Positions 9,471 through 16,919 of a stretch of 34,378 bases of DNA are shown piece after piece. The translations under genes and the position numbers were made by a program. Location: contig JAEUMI010000279.1 in the NCBI GenBank assembly GCA_016792825.1, forward strand, positions 1 to 34,378, in the 5' to 3' direction. The number at the start of each line of letters is the position of its first letter. Position 1 is the first letter of the stretch. Origin of the DNA: Hyphomicrobiales bacterium (GTDB lineage Bacteria; Pseudomonadota; Alphaproteobacteria; Rhizobiales; Aestuariivirgaceae). The notes beneath the pieces are model-generated. The model was given only the letters and a program-made list of their open reading frames with translations, ran no database searches and was not told the DNA's origin.

Positions 9471-10772
9471 TTATGAGAACACCCGCTTGAAGATCGTGTC
9501 CACGTGCTTGGTGTGATAGCCGAGGTCGAACAGGGCTTCGAGCTCGGCCGGCTTGAGATGCGCCGAAACTTCCTTGTCCTTCTTCAGAAGATCAAGAAAA
9601 TTGCCTTCGCCCCGCCACACCGGCATGGCGTTGCGCTGCACCGCCGCATAGGACGCCTCGCGGCTCATGCCCTTTTGCGTCAGCGCCAGCAGAATGCGCT
9701 GCGAATGAACCAGTCCGCCCAGCCGGTCCAGGTTGCGCTGCATGTTTTCCGGATAGACCAGCAACTTGTCGATGACGCCCGCCAGGCGCTTGAGGGCAAA
9801 ATCCAGATGCACCGTGGCGTCCGGGCCGATGCCGCGCTCCACCGATGAGTGGGAAATATCGCGCTCGTGCCAAAGGGCGACATTCTCCAGCGCCGGAATG
9901 GCCGCCGAACGCACCAGCCGCGCCAGCCCCGTGAGATTCTCGGTGAGCACCGGATTACGCTTGTGCGGCATCGCCGAAGAACCCTTCTGTCCCGGCGAGA
10001 AATACTCCTCAACCTCGAGCACTTCGGTCCGCTGCAGATGGCGGATTTCCGTGGCCAGTCTTTCGATGGAACTTGCCACGACTGCGAGGATCGAAAAATA
10101 CATGGCGTGCCGGTCCCGCGGGATCACCTGCGTCGACACCGGCTCCGGCGCAAGGCCCAGTTTCTTGGCGACATATTCCTCAACGCTGGGATCGATATTG
10201 GCGAAGGTGCCGACCGCACCCGAAATGGCGCAGGTTGACACTTCCTGCTTCGCCGCAACCAGCCGCGCCCGGCAGCGCGTGAATTCGGCAAAGGAATAGG
10301 CAAGCTTCACCCCGAATGTCGTGGGCTCCGCATGAATGCCGTGGCTGCGCCCGATGCAAATCGAGTTCTTGTGCTCCAGCGCCCGGCGCTTCAGGGCGGC
10401 AAGCAGGCCATCGATATCGCCAATGAGAATATCGGCGGCGCGCACCAGCTGGATATTGAAGCAGGTATCAAGCACATCCGACGAGGTCATGCCCTGATGC
10501 ACGAAGCGCGCCTCCGGTCCCACGATTTCCGAAAGATGCGTGAGAAAGGCGATCACGTCGTGCTTGGTTTCAGCCTCTATGGCGTCAATGCGCGCCACGT
10601 CAAAAATTGCGTCCTTGCCCATCGCCCAGATTTTCTTGGCCGCCGCTTTTGGCACGATGCCGGCCTCCGCCATGGCGTCTGCCGCATGGGCCTCGATTTC
10701 AAACCAGATACGGAAACGCGTTTGCGGTTCCCAGATGGCGGTCATCTCGGGTCGTGAATAGCGCGGGATCAT
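9471..10772 (-). CDS. purB: Adenylosuccinate lyase
   Basis: PurB eliminates fumarate from SAICAR and from adenylosuccinate, serving de novo purine synthesis and the AMP branch. The fumarase/aspartase superfamily motifs are all seen in 433 residues: TSSDVLDT (96-103), GRSHGIHAEPTT (141-152) and the signature loop GSSAMPHKRNP (264-274). It starts with MIPRYSRPEM, usual for alphaproteobacterial PurB. It lies 22 bp downstream of the AsnC-domain gene, which is itself overlapped with an amino-acid binding-protein gene, so purB is probably the last gene of that unit. No clear terminator follows; the AT-rich 100 bp to rnd may instead carry the rnd promoter. Confidence 0.96.
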   Translation of the reverse strand: MIPRYSRPEMTAIWEPQTRFRIWFEIEAHAADAMAEAGIVPKAAAKKIWAMGKDAIFDVARIDAIEAETKHDVIAFLTHLSEIVGPEARFVHQGMTSSDVLDTCFNIQLVRAADILIGDIDGLLAALKRRALEHKNSICIGRSHGIHAEPTTFGVKLAYSFAEFTRCRARLVAAKQEVSTCAISGAVGTFANIDPSVEEYVAKKLGLAPEPVSTQVIPRDRHAMYFSILAVVASSIERLATEIRHLQRTEVLEVEEYFSPGQKGSSAMPHKRNPVLTENLTGLARLVRSAAIPALENVALWHERDISHSSVERGIGPDATVHLDFALKRLAGVIDKLLVYPENMQRNLDRLGGLVHSQRILLALTQKGMSREASYAAVQRNAMPVWRGEGNFLDLLKKDKEVSAHLKPAELEALFDLGYHTKHVDTIFKRVFS

Positions 10773-10794
10773 CGGCTGCCTCTAAAAGTCATCT

Positions 10795-11031
10795 TCAGAA
10801 TGCCCGGAAGGTTATGATTGTCGTGGTGTCCCTGATCCCGGAAATGGGCTGCAGCTTCTCTGCCACAAAGTGGCCCACGTCTTCGCTTTCCTCCAGGTAG
10901 AACTTCACCAGGAGGTCATAAGGGCCCGCCGTGGAGTATATTTCCGACGCTATCTCCGCATCCGCAATGGCCGTGGCCACCTGGTAGGATTTTCCGAGCT
11001 CACATTTGATCTGGACAAAAAAAGCTTTCAT
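10795..11031 (-). CDS. Stand-alone Lrp/AsnC ligand-binding (RAM) domain protein
   Basis: This 78-residue protein consists only of the effector-binding and oligomerisation domain of Lrp/AsnC regulators; there is no helix-turn-helix. The pattern is typical: a first beta strand (MKAFFVQIKCELGKSYQVA), the AGPYDLLVKFYLEE segment that forms the dimer core, and a final strand with GIRDTTTIITFRAF. Such proteins form rings that bind amino acids and can act as sensors or modulate full-length Lrp proteins. Its ATG overlaps the TGA of the upstream substrate-binding protein by 4 bp, so it is translationally coupled to an amino-acid binding protein. What it binds is unknown. Confidence 0.85.
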   Translation of the reverse strand: MKAFFVQIKCELGKSYQVATAIADAEIASEIYSTAGPYDLLVKFYLEESEDVGHFVAEKLQPISGIRDTTTIITFRAF

Positions 11032-12158
11032 GGCGTGCTCACTGCTGCAGGGAAGGCTGGGACCTCAGCATAGGTGCCTTCCGACCACTTGTACCATGCG
11101 AAACTCGCATCCCGCACATCGCCCTTTGCATCAAGCGCAAGCGGCCCCAAAACCGTATTCACCGTGTTTCCGGCCCGCAGCCACTGGCTCAGGATGCGGC
11201 CATCCACGCTGCGGGTGGCCGTTGCCGCCTGGGCAAAGGCCTGCACCGCCGCATAGGCCTGCAGGGTGTAGCCTTCCGGATTGTAATCAGCCGCCCGGAA
11301 GGCTTCTACCACGGCCCGCGCCGAATTGAGTTTTTGCGCATCCGGCGCAAATGTGACCAGCGTGCCTTCGCTGGAGGTTCCCGATGTGGCCCAATACTGC
11401 TCAACCAGAAGCGCATCCCCGCCCACCAGGATGGCGGAGGAGGCAAAGTCGCGCATTTGCCGGATGATGGTTCCCGCCTCGAAGGCATAGCCGCCGAGAT
11501 AGATGAGATCGACATTGGCCGTCAGCATTTTTTGAACCAGGTCATTGTAGTCATTGGCCCCGGCCTTGTAGCTTTCGCGCACTTTTTCGGTGACCCCCGC
11601 GCCGTTGAGCGCGATCTTGAACCTGGTGGCGAGCCCCAGGCCATAGACTGAACTGTCATCGAGTATGGCAATGTTTTTCCCGGCATAGGATTTGGCAACG
11701 GCGCGGGCCGCAAAGGCTCCCTGCGCGTCATCGCGGCCGCACACCCGGTGCACATTCCAGCCGCCGCCGTCGGTGAGCTTCGGACTGGTGGAGGAGGGGC
11801 TGATCATGATGATGCCGGCGTCCTCATAGATCTTGGCCGCGGCAATGGAGGAGCCGGAGCAATAGTGCCCCGCCATGAACTTTACGCCCTTGGCTACCAG
11901 CTCATTGGCCACAGTCATCGCCTGTCTTGGATCACAGGCATCATCGGCAACCTCGAGAGCGAGCTGCTCGCCGTTGATCCCGCCTGCCGCATTGATGTCG
12001 GCCACCGCGCGGCTCGCGCCCTGGCGCAACTGTTCGCCAAGCGCTGCGTACTGGCCCTTCAACGGCCCTGCCGTTGCAATGAGGATCTCGGCACGGGCCG
12101 AAATGCTCATGGCGAAAAGCAACGCACCGCCGATGGCTATTTTTGCAAATTTTATCAC
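11028..12158 (-). CDS. Branched-chain amino-acid ABC transporter substrate-binding protein (SBP2)
   Basis: This is a periplasmic binding protein of the LivJ/LivK type (Peripla_BP_6), 376 residues. A signal peptide covers about residues 1-23 (MIKFAKIAIGG, then a hydrophobic core ending in SARAE). The mature N-terminus has the family pattern GPLKGQYAALGEQLRQGA, followed by ADINAAGGINGEQL, DDACDPRQA and AGHYCSGSSIAAA, with paired cysteines also found in SBP1. It is clearly a paralogue of SBP1 just upstream. Translation begins with GTG at 12156-12158, preceded by GAGG four bases away; the nearby ATG is out of frame. It lies behind the SBP1 terminator, so it needs its own promoter, and it leads a unit with the AsnC-domain gene and purB. 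Confidence 0.9.
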   Translation of the reverse strand: MIKFAKIAIGGALLFAMSISARAEILIATAGPLKGQYAALGEQLRQGASRAVADINAAGGINGEQLALEVADDACDPRQAMTVANELVAKGVKFMAGHYCSGSSIAAAKIYEDAGIIMISPSSTSPKLTDGGGWNVHRVCGRDDAQGAFAARAVAKSYAGKNIAILDDSSVYGLGLATRFKIALNGAGVTEKVRESYKAGANDYNDLVQKMLTANVDLIYLGGYAFEAGTIIRQMRDFASSAILVGGDALLVEQYWATSGTSSEGTLVTFAPDAQKLNSARAVVEAFRAADYNPEGYTLQAYAAVQAFAQAATATRSVDGRILSQWLRAGNTVNTVLGPLALDAKGDVRDASFAWYKWSEGTYAEVPAFPAAVSTP

Positions 12159-12178
12159 GCCGCCTCATGAGGTAGGTT

Positions 12179-12198
12179 CCCTCCCTTGGTGGGGAGGG
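12179..12198. repeat. GC-rich inverted repeat in the SBP2 leader
   Basis: Perfect 7-bp arms CCCTCCC (12179-12185) and GGGAGGG (12192-12198) enclose a 6-base loop, 20 bp before the SBP2 start codon. It may be a leader hairpin or a dispersed intergenic palindrome; hairpins of this sort are common in Hyphomicrobiales. Confidence 0.5.
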
Positions 12199-12237
12199 GC
12201 AGTCCGGCGACTATCGCCAGAACTTGGGCATTTCGCA

Positions 12238-12272
12238 ATAAAAAACCCGCGTGAAGCAAATCACGCGGGTTT
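12238..12272 (-). terminator. Rho-independent terminator after SBP1
   Basis: A 12-bp perfect stem (arms 12243-12254 and 12261-12272, loop AGCAAA) is followed, in leftward transcription, by an uninterrupted T run (the A run near 12239-12245 on the + strand). It sits about 20 bp after the SBP1 stop codon and should separate SBP1 from SBP2. Confidence 0.92.
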
Positions 12273-12291
12273 CCCTTAAACGTCGAACCGC

Positions 12292-13407
12292 TTATTGCAG
12301 CGAAGAATCTTCAGCGTACTTGCCCTTGGAGAACTTGTACCAGACGTACTTGGCATCCTTGACGTCGCCCTTTTCGTTGAGCGCCAGGTCACCAAGAACG
12401 GTCTTGATAGGATTGCCGGCGCGAAGCCACTCGGCAATCTTCTTGCCGTCGGTGCCGCCTGTAGCAGCAGCAGCCTGGGCCCAGGCCTGGATCGCCGCAT
12501 ACTCATAAAGCGTGTAGCCTTCCGGATCGTAGCCAGCGGCCTTGAACTTCTCGACCACATCCTTGGCAGCCGGGTTGTTGCGGGGCTCCGGAGCGAAGGT
12601 AAAGATCATGCCTTCACCGGCATCGCCGGTGATGGTCCAGAACTCTTCGGTGTTGAACGCATCACCGGAGACCATCTGGGCCGACATGCCCTGCTCGCGC
12701 ATCTGGCGCAGGATAAGTCCGCCTTCCGTGTGATAGCCGCCAACATAGACGGCTTCGATGCCGGCATCCTTCATCTTGGAGACGAGTGCCGTGTAGTCCT
12801 TTTCACCGGCGGTGTAGGACTCGTTCAGGGTTTCCGTCTGCCCGGCAGCATTGAGCGCCTTGCGGGTTTCGTCCGCGAGGCCTTTGCCATAGGGCGACTT
12901 GTCGTCAATGATGGCGATCTTCTTGCCTGCATAGTTTTTGGCAAGGAAATTGCCGGCAACAATGCCTTGGGCATCGTCACGGCCGCAGACACGATGGGTG
13001 TTCCACAGGCCTTTTTCGGTGAATACAGGGTTGGTCGAGGCGCCGCTGATCATCATGATGCCTTCCTCGGCATAGATATCAGCCGCCGGGATCGAAGAAC
13101 CCGAACAGAAATGGCCAGCCATGAACTTGATGCCCTTCGACACCATCTGGTTGGCAACCGCCACGGCCTGCTTCGGATCGCAGGCATCGTCACCGACTTC
13201 GAGAACGAGTTTTTCGCCATTGACTCCGCCGGCGGCGTTGATGTCAGCCACCGCCATTTCGGCTCCGCGCTTCAACTGCTCACCGAAAGCGGCATACTGG
13301 CCGGTGATCGGGCCGGCGACGGCGATGGTAACGTCCGCCAGGGCCGTGGAGGCCGAAAGCGCGGCAGCAAAGCCGAGGGCAATGCCCGACAACAGATACT
13401 TCTTCAT
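12292..13407 (-). CDS. Branched-chain amino-acid ABC transporter substrate-binding protein (SBP1, LivJ/LivK-like)
   Basis: This 371-residue periplasmic binding protein probably delivers substrate to the LivHMGF complex encoded just upstream. The signal peptide runs to about residue 24 (MKKYLLSGIALGFAAALS, then ASTALA before DVTI). The mature protein shows the Peripla_BP_6 pattern: GPITGQYAAFGEQLKRGAE, ADINAAGGVNGEKL, GDDACDPKQAV, GHFCSGSSIPAADIY and HRVCGRDDAQG. The start has a strong Shine-Dalgarno AGGGAG (13415-13420) 7 bases away. A strong terminator follows. The 118-bp gap upstream probably holds its own promoter, which would let the binding protein be made in excess of the membrane complex. 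Leucine/isoleucine/valine specificity is inferred from family and context only. Confidence 0.93.
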   Translation of the reverse strand: MKKYLLSGIALGFAAALSASTALADVTIAVAGPITGQYAAFGEQLKRGAEMAVADINAAGGVNGEKLVLEVGDDACDPKQAVAVANQMVSKGIKFMAGHFCSGSSIPAADIYAEEGIMMISGASTNPVFTEKGLWNTHRVCGRDDAQGIVAGNFLAKNYAGKKIAIIDDKSPYGKGLADETRKALNAAGQTETLNESYTAGEKDYTALVSKMKDAGIEAVYVGGYHTEGGLILRQMREQGMSAQMVSGDAFNTEEFWTITGDAGEGMIFTFAPEPRNNPAAKDVVEKFKAAGYDPEGYTLYEYAAIQAWAQAAAATGGTDGKKIAEWLRAGNPIKTVLGDLALNEKGDVKDAKYVWYKFSKGKYAEDSSLQ

Positions 13408-13430
13408 ATGGTAACTCCCTTGGGATTTAT

Positions 13431-13489
13431 GACCGTAAGGTCTTTCGGGGTTTCTTCACCCCTTGCAGGGAATATAGGCCCAAAGGCCT
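13431..13489 (-). promoter_or_regulatory. Candidate SBP1 promoter and leader with three small hairpins
   Basis: Read leftward, a -10-like TATATT (13471-13476) is flanked by short inverted repeats: AGGCC/GGCCT (13476-13489), GGGGT/ACCCC (13447-13462) and GACC/GGTC (13431-13442). The last two would lie in the 5' leader just before the Shine-Dalgarno. No good -35 match is visible, so the promoter call is tentative. Confidence 0.35.
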
Positions 13490-13525
13490 GTCATTGGGAA
13501 GGGCCGAAACAAGCCAATTCCAGCT

Positions 13526-13873
13526 TCAAGGGGCCGATTTGGCCCGCCAGGACAGTGGGCCGGACCGTTCATAGGCCCAGGGATACTGGCTGACCATCTG
13601 GTTAACCATCGTCAGCCGGTGACCCAACAAGGTGGCCGCAATGAGGACCGCCGTGTCGGTAATGAAATAGTGCAGCGAAAACAGTTCGCCGTCGAACAGG
13701 GCATAGTGGAAGAAGCGGAGCGCCAGCCCCAGCAGGATCATGTAGCCGGCCGGCATCCACCACGGTCGCCACCGCGAGGCCAGGTTGCGGCCCGCCAGGT
13801 AAGCCGCACCGCCACCCAGGATTACAGTCATTATGATGAAAACATGCAGCGTGTCTTCGACGAATAGTGACAT
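13526..13873 (-). CDS. Small three-helix membrane protein of the liv operon (possibly DUF6867)
   Basis: This 115-residue protein has three predicted membrane helices, at about residues 8-28 (VFIIMTVILGGGAAYLAG), 37-57 (MPAGYMILLGLALRFFHYAL) and 66-86 (ITDTAVLIAATLLGH), and a short polar tail with YPWAYERSGPLSWR. It starts 3 bp after the livF stop and is clearly the last gene of the livHMGF unit. From memory, a small protein of this kind occurs in liv operons of Hyphomicrobiales and is annotated DUF6867; I cannot confirm that without a search. Its function is unknown. Position and topology suggest an accessory subunit of, or assembly factor for, the importer. Confidence 0.75.
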   Translation of the reverse strand: MSLFVEDTLHVFIIMTVILGGGAAYLAGRNLASRWRPWWMPAGYMILLGLALRFFHYALFDGELFSLHYFITDTAVLIAATLLGHRLTMVNQMVSQYPWAYERSGPLSWRAKSAP

Positions 13874-13876
13874 TGT

Positions 13877-14599
13877 TCAATGGCTCCCTTCGAGATAGGC
13901 AGCGCGGATTTCTGGGCTGGCCAGGAGTTCCTTGCCCGTGCCCGACATGGCGATCTTGCCATTCACCATCACATAGGCACGGTGCGCGAGCTTGAGGGCA
14001 TGGAAGGCATTCTGCTCAACCAGGAAAACGGTCATGCCTTCCTTCTCGTTCAACTCCTTGATGGCAGTGAAGATCTGTTTGACCAGCAGGGGCGCCAGTC
14101 CCAGCGACGGCTCGTCGAGGAGCAGGAGCCGGGGCCTAGCCATCAAGGCGCGGGCAATTGCCAGCATCTGCTGCTCGCCGCCCGAAAGCGTGCCGCCGCG
14201 CTGATTGCGTCGCTTTTCGAGAATGGGGAACAGGGCAAAGGCGCGGGCCAGATCGGCTTCGAAAAACTTTGGATCGCTTACCGTGGCGCCCATCTGCAGG
14301 TTCTCTTCCACGGTCATGCGCGGGAAAATGCGGCGTCCCTCCGGCGATTGGGAAATGCCGAGCCGGACAATCTCGTGGACCGGCATGTGGGTGATGTCAT
14401 GGCCGTCGAAGGTGATGGTGCCGGCACGGGCCCGCGGCGTCCCGCAAATGGTCATCATCAGTGTTGATTTGCCGGCGCCGTTCGAGCCGATGAGCGTGGC
14501 GATTTCGCCCTTCTTCACATCGAGTTCAATGCCTCTCAGGGCCTGAATTTTGCCATAGAAGGTTTCGACGCCGCGTACCGAGAGGAGGGCTTCGCTCAT
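13877..14599 (-). CDS. livF: Branched-chain amino-acid ABC transporter ATP-binding protein LivF
   Basis: One of the two nucleotide-binding subunits that power LivHM. All ABC motifs are in place in 240 residues: Walker A GSNGAGKST (38-46), signature LSGGEQQM (138-145) and Walker B LLLLDEP (158-164), followed by the switch histidine region FLVEQNA. The LivF-specific GRRIFPRMTVEENLQMGA segment is present. Its start overlaps the livG stop by 4 bp (ATGA), and the small membrane gene follows after 3 bp. It lacks the tail extension seen on LivG. Confidence 0.96.
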   Translation of the reverse strand: MSEALLSVRGVETFYGKIQALRGIELDVKKGEIATLIGSNGAGKSTLMMTICGTPRARAGTITFDGHDITHMPVHEIVRLGISQSPEGRRIFPRMTVEENLQMGATVSDPKFFEADLARAFALFPILEKRRNQRGGTLSGGEQQMLAIARALMARPRLLLLDEPSLGLAPLLVKQIFTAIKELNEKEGMTVFLVEQNAFHALKLAHRAYVMVNGKIAMSGTGKELLASPEIRAAYLEGSH

Positions 14600-15519
14600 T
14601 TTCGCGCACCCTTCTTCCGGGCCGGCAATTTTTTTGCCGCCACCTTCGTCCGCGCTGGCTTCTTTGCGGCGGCTGCCACTGCGCTCTCCACCACTGCCTC
14701 AGCTTCTTCCTCATCTTCGACACCGAGATAGGCGCGGATGACGGCGGGATCGTTCCTGACTTCGGCCGGTGAGCCGTCAGAAATCTTTACGCCATAGTCG
14801 AGCACCACGATATGGTCGGAAATTCCCATGACGACGCTCATGTCATGTTCGATAAGGAGGATGGCGATTTCCTGCTCCTTGCGGATATCAAGCAGGAGGC
14901 GGTTCAGGTCTTCGGACTCGCGCGGATTGAGTCCTGCGGCTGGCTCATCGAGGCAGAGCAGCACGGGCTTGGTGCACATGGCGCGGGCGATCTCGAGGCG
15001 GCGCTGGTCGCCATAGGGCAATTCACCCGCAGGATCATCGGCGCGGTCGACGAGCCCCGCCTTTTCCAGCCAGTACTCGGAAAATTCAACGGCCTCACGG
15101 TTGGCGCGTACATAAGTCGGGGAGTTGAAGATGCCGGTGACAGTAAAACCCGAGGCGCGCATCAGGGTGTTGTGCTGTGCCACCATCAGATTTTCCAGAA
15201 CGGTCATGCCGGCAAACAGCCGGATGTTCTGGAAGGTGCGCGCCACCCTGGCACGCTGCGAAATGCGGAAATCGTCCATGCGTTCCAGCAGGAACTGCTT
15301 GCCATCTTCATGGGTGAGGATAACGCTGCCTTCGGTGGGTTTGTAGAAACCGGTTAGGCAATTGAACACCGTGGTCTTGCCGGCGCCGTTTGGGCCAATG
15401 ATCGCCGTTATGTCATTGCGGGCTGCGGTGAATGAGAGATCGCCGATGGCGGTGAGGCCACCAAAGCGCATGGTCAGGTGTTCGACGCGCAGAAGAACAT
15501 CTTGTCCGGCAGCACTCAT
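14596..15519 (-). CDS. livG: Branched-chain amino-acid ABC transporter ATP-binding protein LivG, with basic C-terminal tail
   Basis: This is the second nucleotide-binding subunit of the importer. Walker A GPNGAGKTT (42-50), the LivG-type signature region ELPYGDQRRLEIARA (166-180), Walker B LLCLDEPAAGLNPR (187-200) and the EHDMSVVM switch region are intact. The conserved LivG fold ends near residue 266 (AYLGVE). The protein continues for about 40 residues: an acidic stretch (268-279, EDEEEAEAVVES), then an Ala/Lys-rich segment (281-307) containing AAAAKKPARTK and KKLPARKKGARK. Family members usually end near 250-260, so this 307-residue form has an added tail resembling histone H1 tails. Its ATG overlaps the livM TGA by one base. 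Cytosolic, membrane-associated through LivHM. Confidence 0.95.
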   Translation of the reverse strand: MSAAGQDVLLRVEHLTMRFGGLTAIGDLSFTAARNDITAIIGPNGAGKTTVFNCLTGFYKPTEGSVILTHEDGKQFLLERMDDFRISQRARVARTFQNIRLFAGMTVLENLMVAQHNTLMRASGFTVTGIFNSPTYVRANREAVEFSEYWLEKAGLVDRADDPAGELPYGDQRRLEIARAMCTKPVLLCLDEPAAGLNPRESEDLNRLLLDIRKEQEIAILLIEHDMSVVMGISDHIVVLDYGVKISDGSPAEVRNDPAVIRAYLGVEDEEEAEAVVESAVAAAAKKPARTKVAAKKLPARKKGARK

Positions 15520-16913
15520 CAGCCATGCCCCTCGGCAACAAGATCAGTCGGTATGGCCTTCTTCTCCTTGAGGATGACTGAGGGTTCGCGCCGGGTAACG
15601 AAGCCGCGCGGCTTCCAGCGCATGATCAGCACCAGCGCGGCACCGACTGCGAGCATCCGGTATTGAACCGGATCAAAGCCCGCCGGCATGACGGCCTTGA
15701 GGAAATTCAGTTCCCGGAACACCTCGAAGGAGCCGATGATGACAATGGCGGCGATCACGACGCCGATCTGCGAGCCGAGGCCGCCGAGCACGACGATCGC
15801 AAGGATGATGAAGGATTCCAGGAACACGAAGGATTCAGGGCTGACAAAGCCCTGGCGCGTGGCAAAGAAGCTGCCGGCAAATCCTGCGAACATGGCGCCA
15901 ATCGCGAACGCCGTCAGTTTGGTGCTGGTGGTGTTGATGCCGAGCGACCGACAGGCAATCTCGTCTTCGCGCAGTGCTTCCCAGGCGCGCCCCACCGGCA
16001 GCCGGCGCAGCCGCATGGTCACGAAATTGGTGAAGAGGGCGAGCACCAGGATCACGTAATAGAGGAATATGATGCGGTGGATGGGTTTGAAATCCAGCCC
16101 GAAAAATGCCGCGAACCCGCCTTCGCCGTCGGTAAATGGCAGGCCAAAGAAGGAAGGGCGCGGGATGCCGCCGATGCCCGCTGGGCCGCCGGTGAAGTCG
16201 GACCAGTTGATAAGGACAACCCGGACGATTTCGCCGAAGGCGAGTGTCACGATGGCAAGATAGTCGCCGCGCAGGCGCAGCACCGGAAAACCAAGAATCA
16301 CGCCCCATAGGGCCGCGAGAATGCCTGCGATCGGCAGGGTAATGAAGAAGGCCCAGGGAACGATCCCGTCGCCGAACCAGGCCGGCAGGTAAATCGTCGC
16401 CAGCAGGGCATAGGCATAGGCGCCCACGGCATAAAATGCGACGTAGCCCAGGTCGAGCAATCCGGCCAGTCCCACGACGATGTTCAATCCCCAGCCGAGC
16501 ATGATGTAGGTGAGAATCAATATCGCCAGGTCGACGATGCGCCGGTCGACTCCCGGAAGGAACGGAAGGAAGATCGCGACGAGCAATACGACCGGGATAA
16601 TGTATTTGCCAAAACTCATGACCGGCAGGGTTGGCATCGAAATCGCCCGCGCTGGCTTGGCCTGCGGTTTGTTCCAGACCAGCAAATGGTAGGCGAGCCG
16701 GCCTCCAGCGACGATGGCGACAAACACCGATACCATGCCCCAGCGCTGCTCCAGCGCCAGGCTGCCGGTGATGGCGAAGGTCTTGAGGCCAAGAATAGGG
16801 CCGAGGATAAGGAAGGCGAGGATCGCAGTGAACAGGACGTCCTTGGCGATGGCGGCGATGTTGAGCGGCTGGGTCTCGGTCATGACATCGTTGGATTTCG
16901 GGACGATGGCCAT
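15519..16913 (-). CDS. livM: Branched-chain amino-acid ABC transporter permease LivM
   Basis: LivM is one of the two membrane permease subunits of the LIV importer. The 464-residue protein is the long form with an extra N-terminal membrane domain (about residues 20-100: a hydrophobic stretch ending LILGPILGLKTF, then another helix) ahead of the core permease. The core carries the family segments GLNIVVGLAGLLDLGYVAFYAVGAY (split by helices), the EAA-like loop GRAWEALREDEIACRSLGIN, and FAIGAMFAGFAGSFFA. The start at 16911-16913 is preceded by GAGG that overlaps the livH stop region; there are 6 bp between the two genes. A later Met (codon 11) is a less likely start. Confidence 0.95.
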   Translation of the reverse strand: MAIVPKSNDVMTETQPLNIAAIAKDVLFTAILAFLILGPILGLKTFAITGSLALEQRWGMVSVFVAIVAGGRLAYHLLVWNKPQAKPARAISMPTLPVMSFGKYIIPVVLLVAIFLPFLPGVDRRIVDLAILILTYIMLGWGLNIVVGLAGLLDLGYVAFYAVGAYAYALLATIYLPAWFGDGIVPWAFFITLPIAGILAALWGVILGFPVLRLRGDYLAIVTLAFGEIVRVVLINWSDFTGGPAGIGGIPRPSFFGLPFTDGEGGFAAFFGLDFKPIHRIIFLYYVILVLALFTNFVTMRLRRLPVGRAWEALREDEIACRSLGINTTSTKLTAFAIGAMFAGFAGSFFATRQGFVSPESFVFLESFIILAIVVLGGLGSQIGVVIAAIVIIGSFEVFRELNFLKAVMPAGFDPVQYRMLAVGAALVLIMRWKPRGFVTRREPSVILKEKKAIPTDLVAEGHG

Positions 16914-16919
16914 GCTGCC

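Noticed and set aside
12295-13593. A 432-codon plus-strand frame opposite SBP1
   Set aside because: Antisense to a binding protein with signal peptide and family motifs; no start signals of its own.
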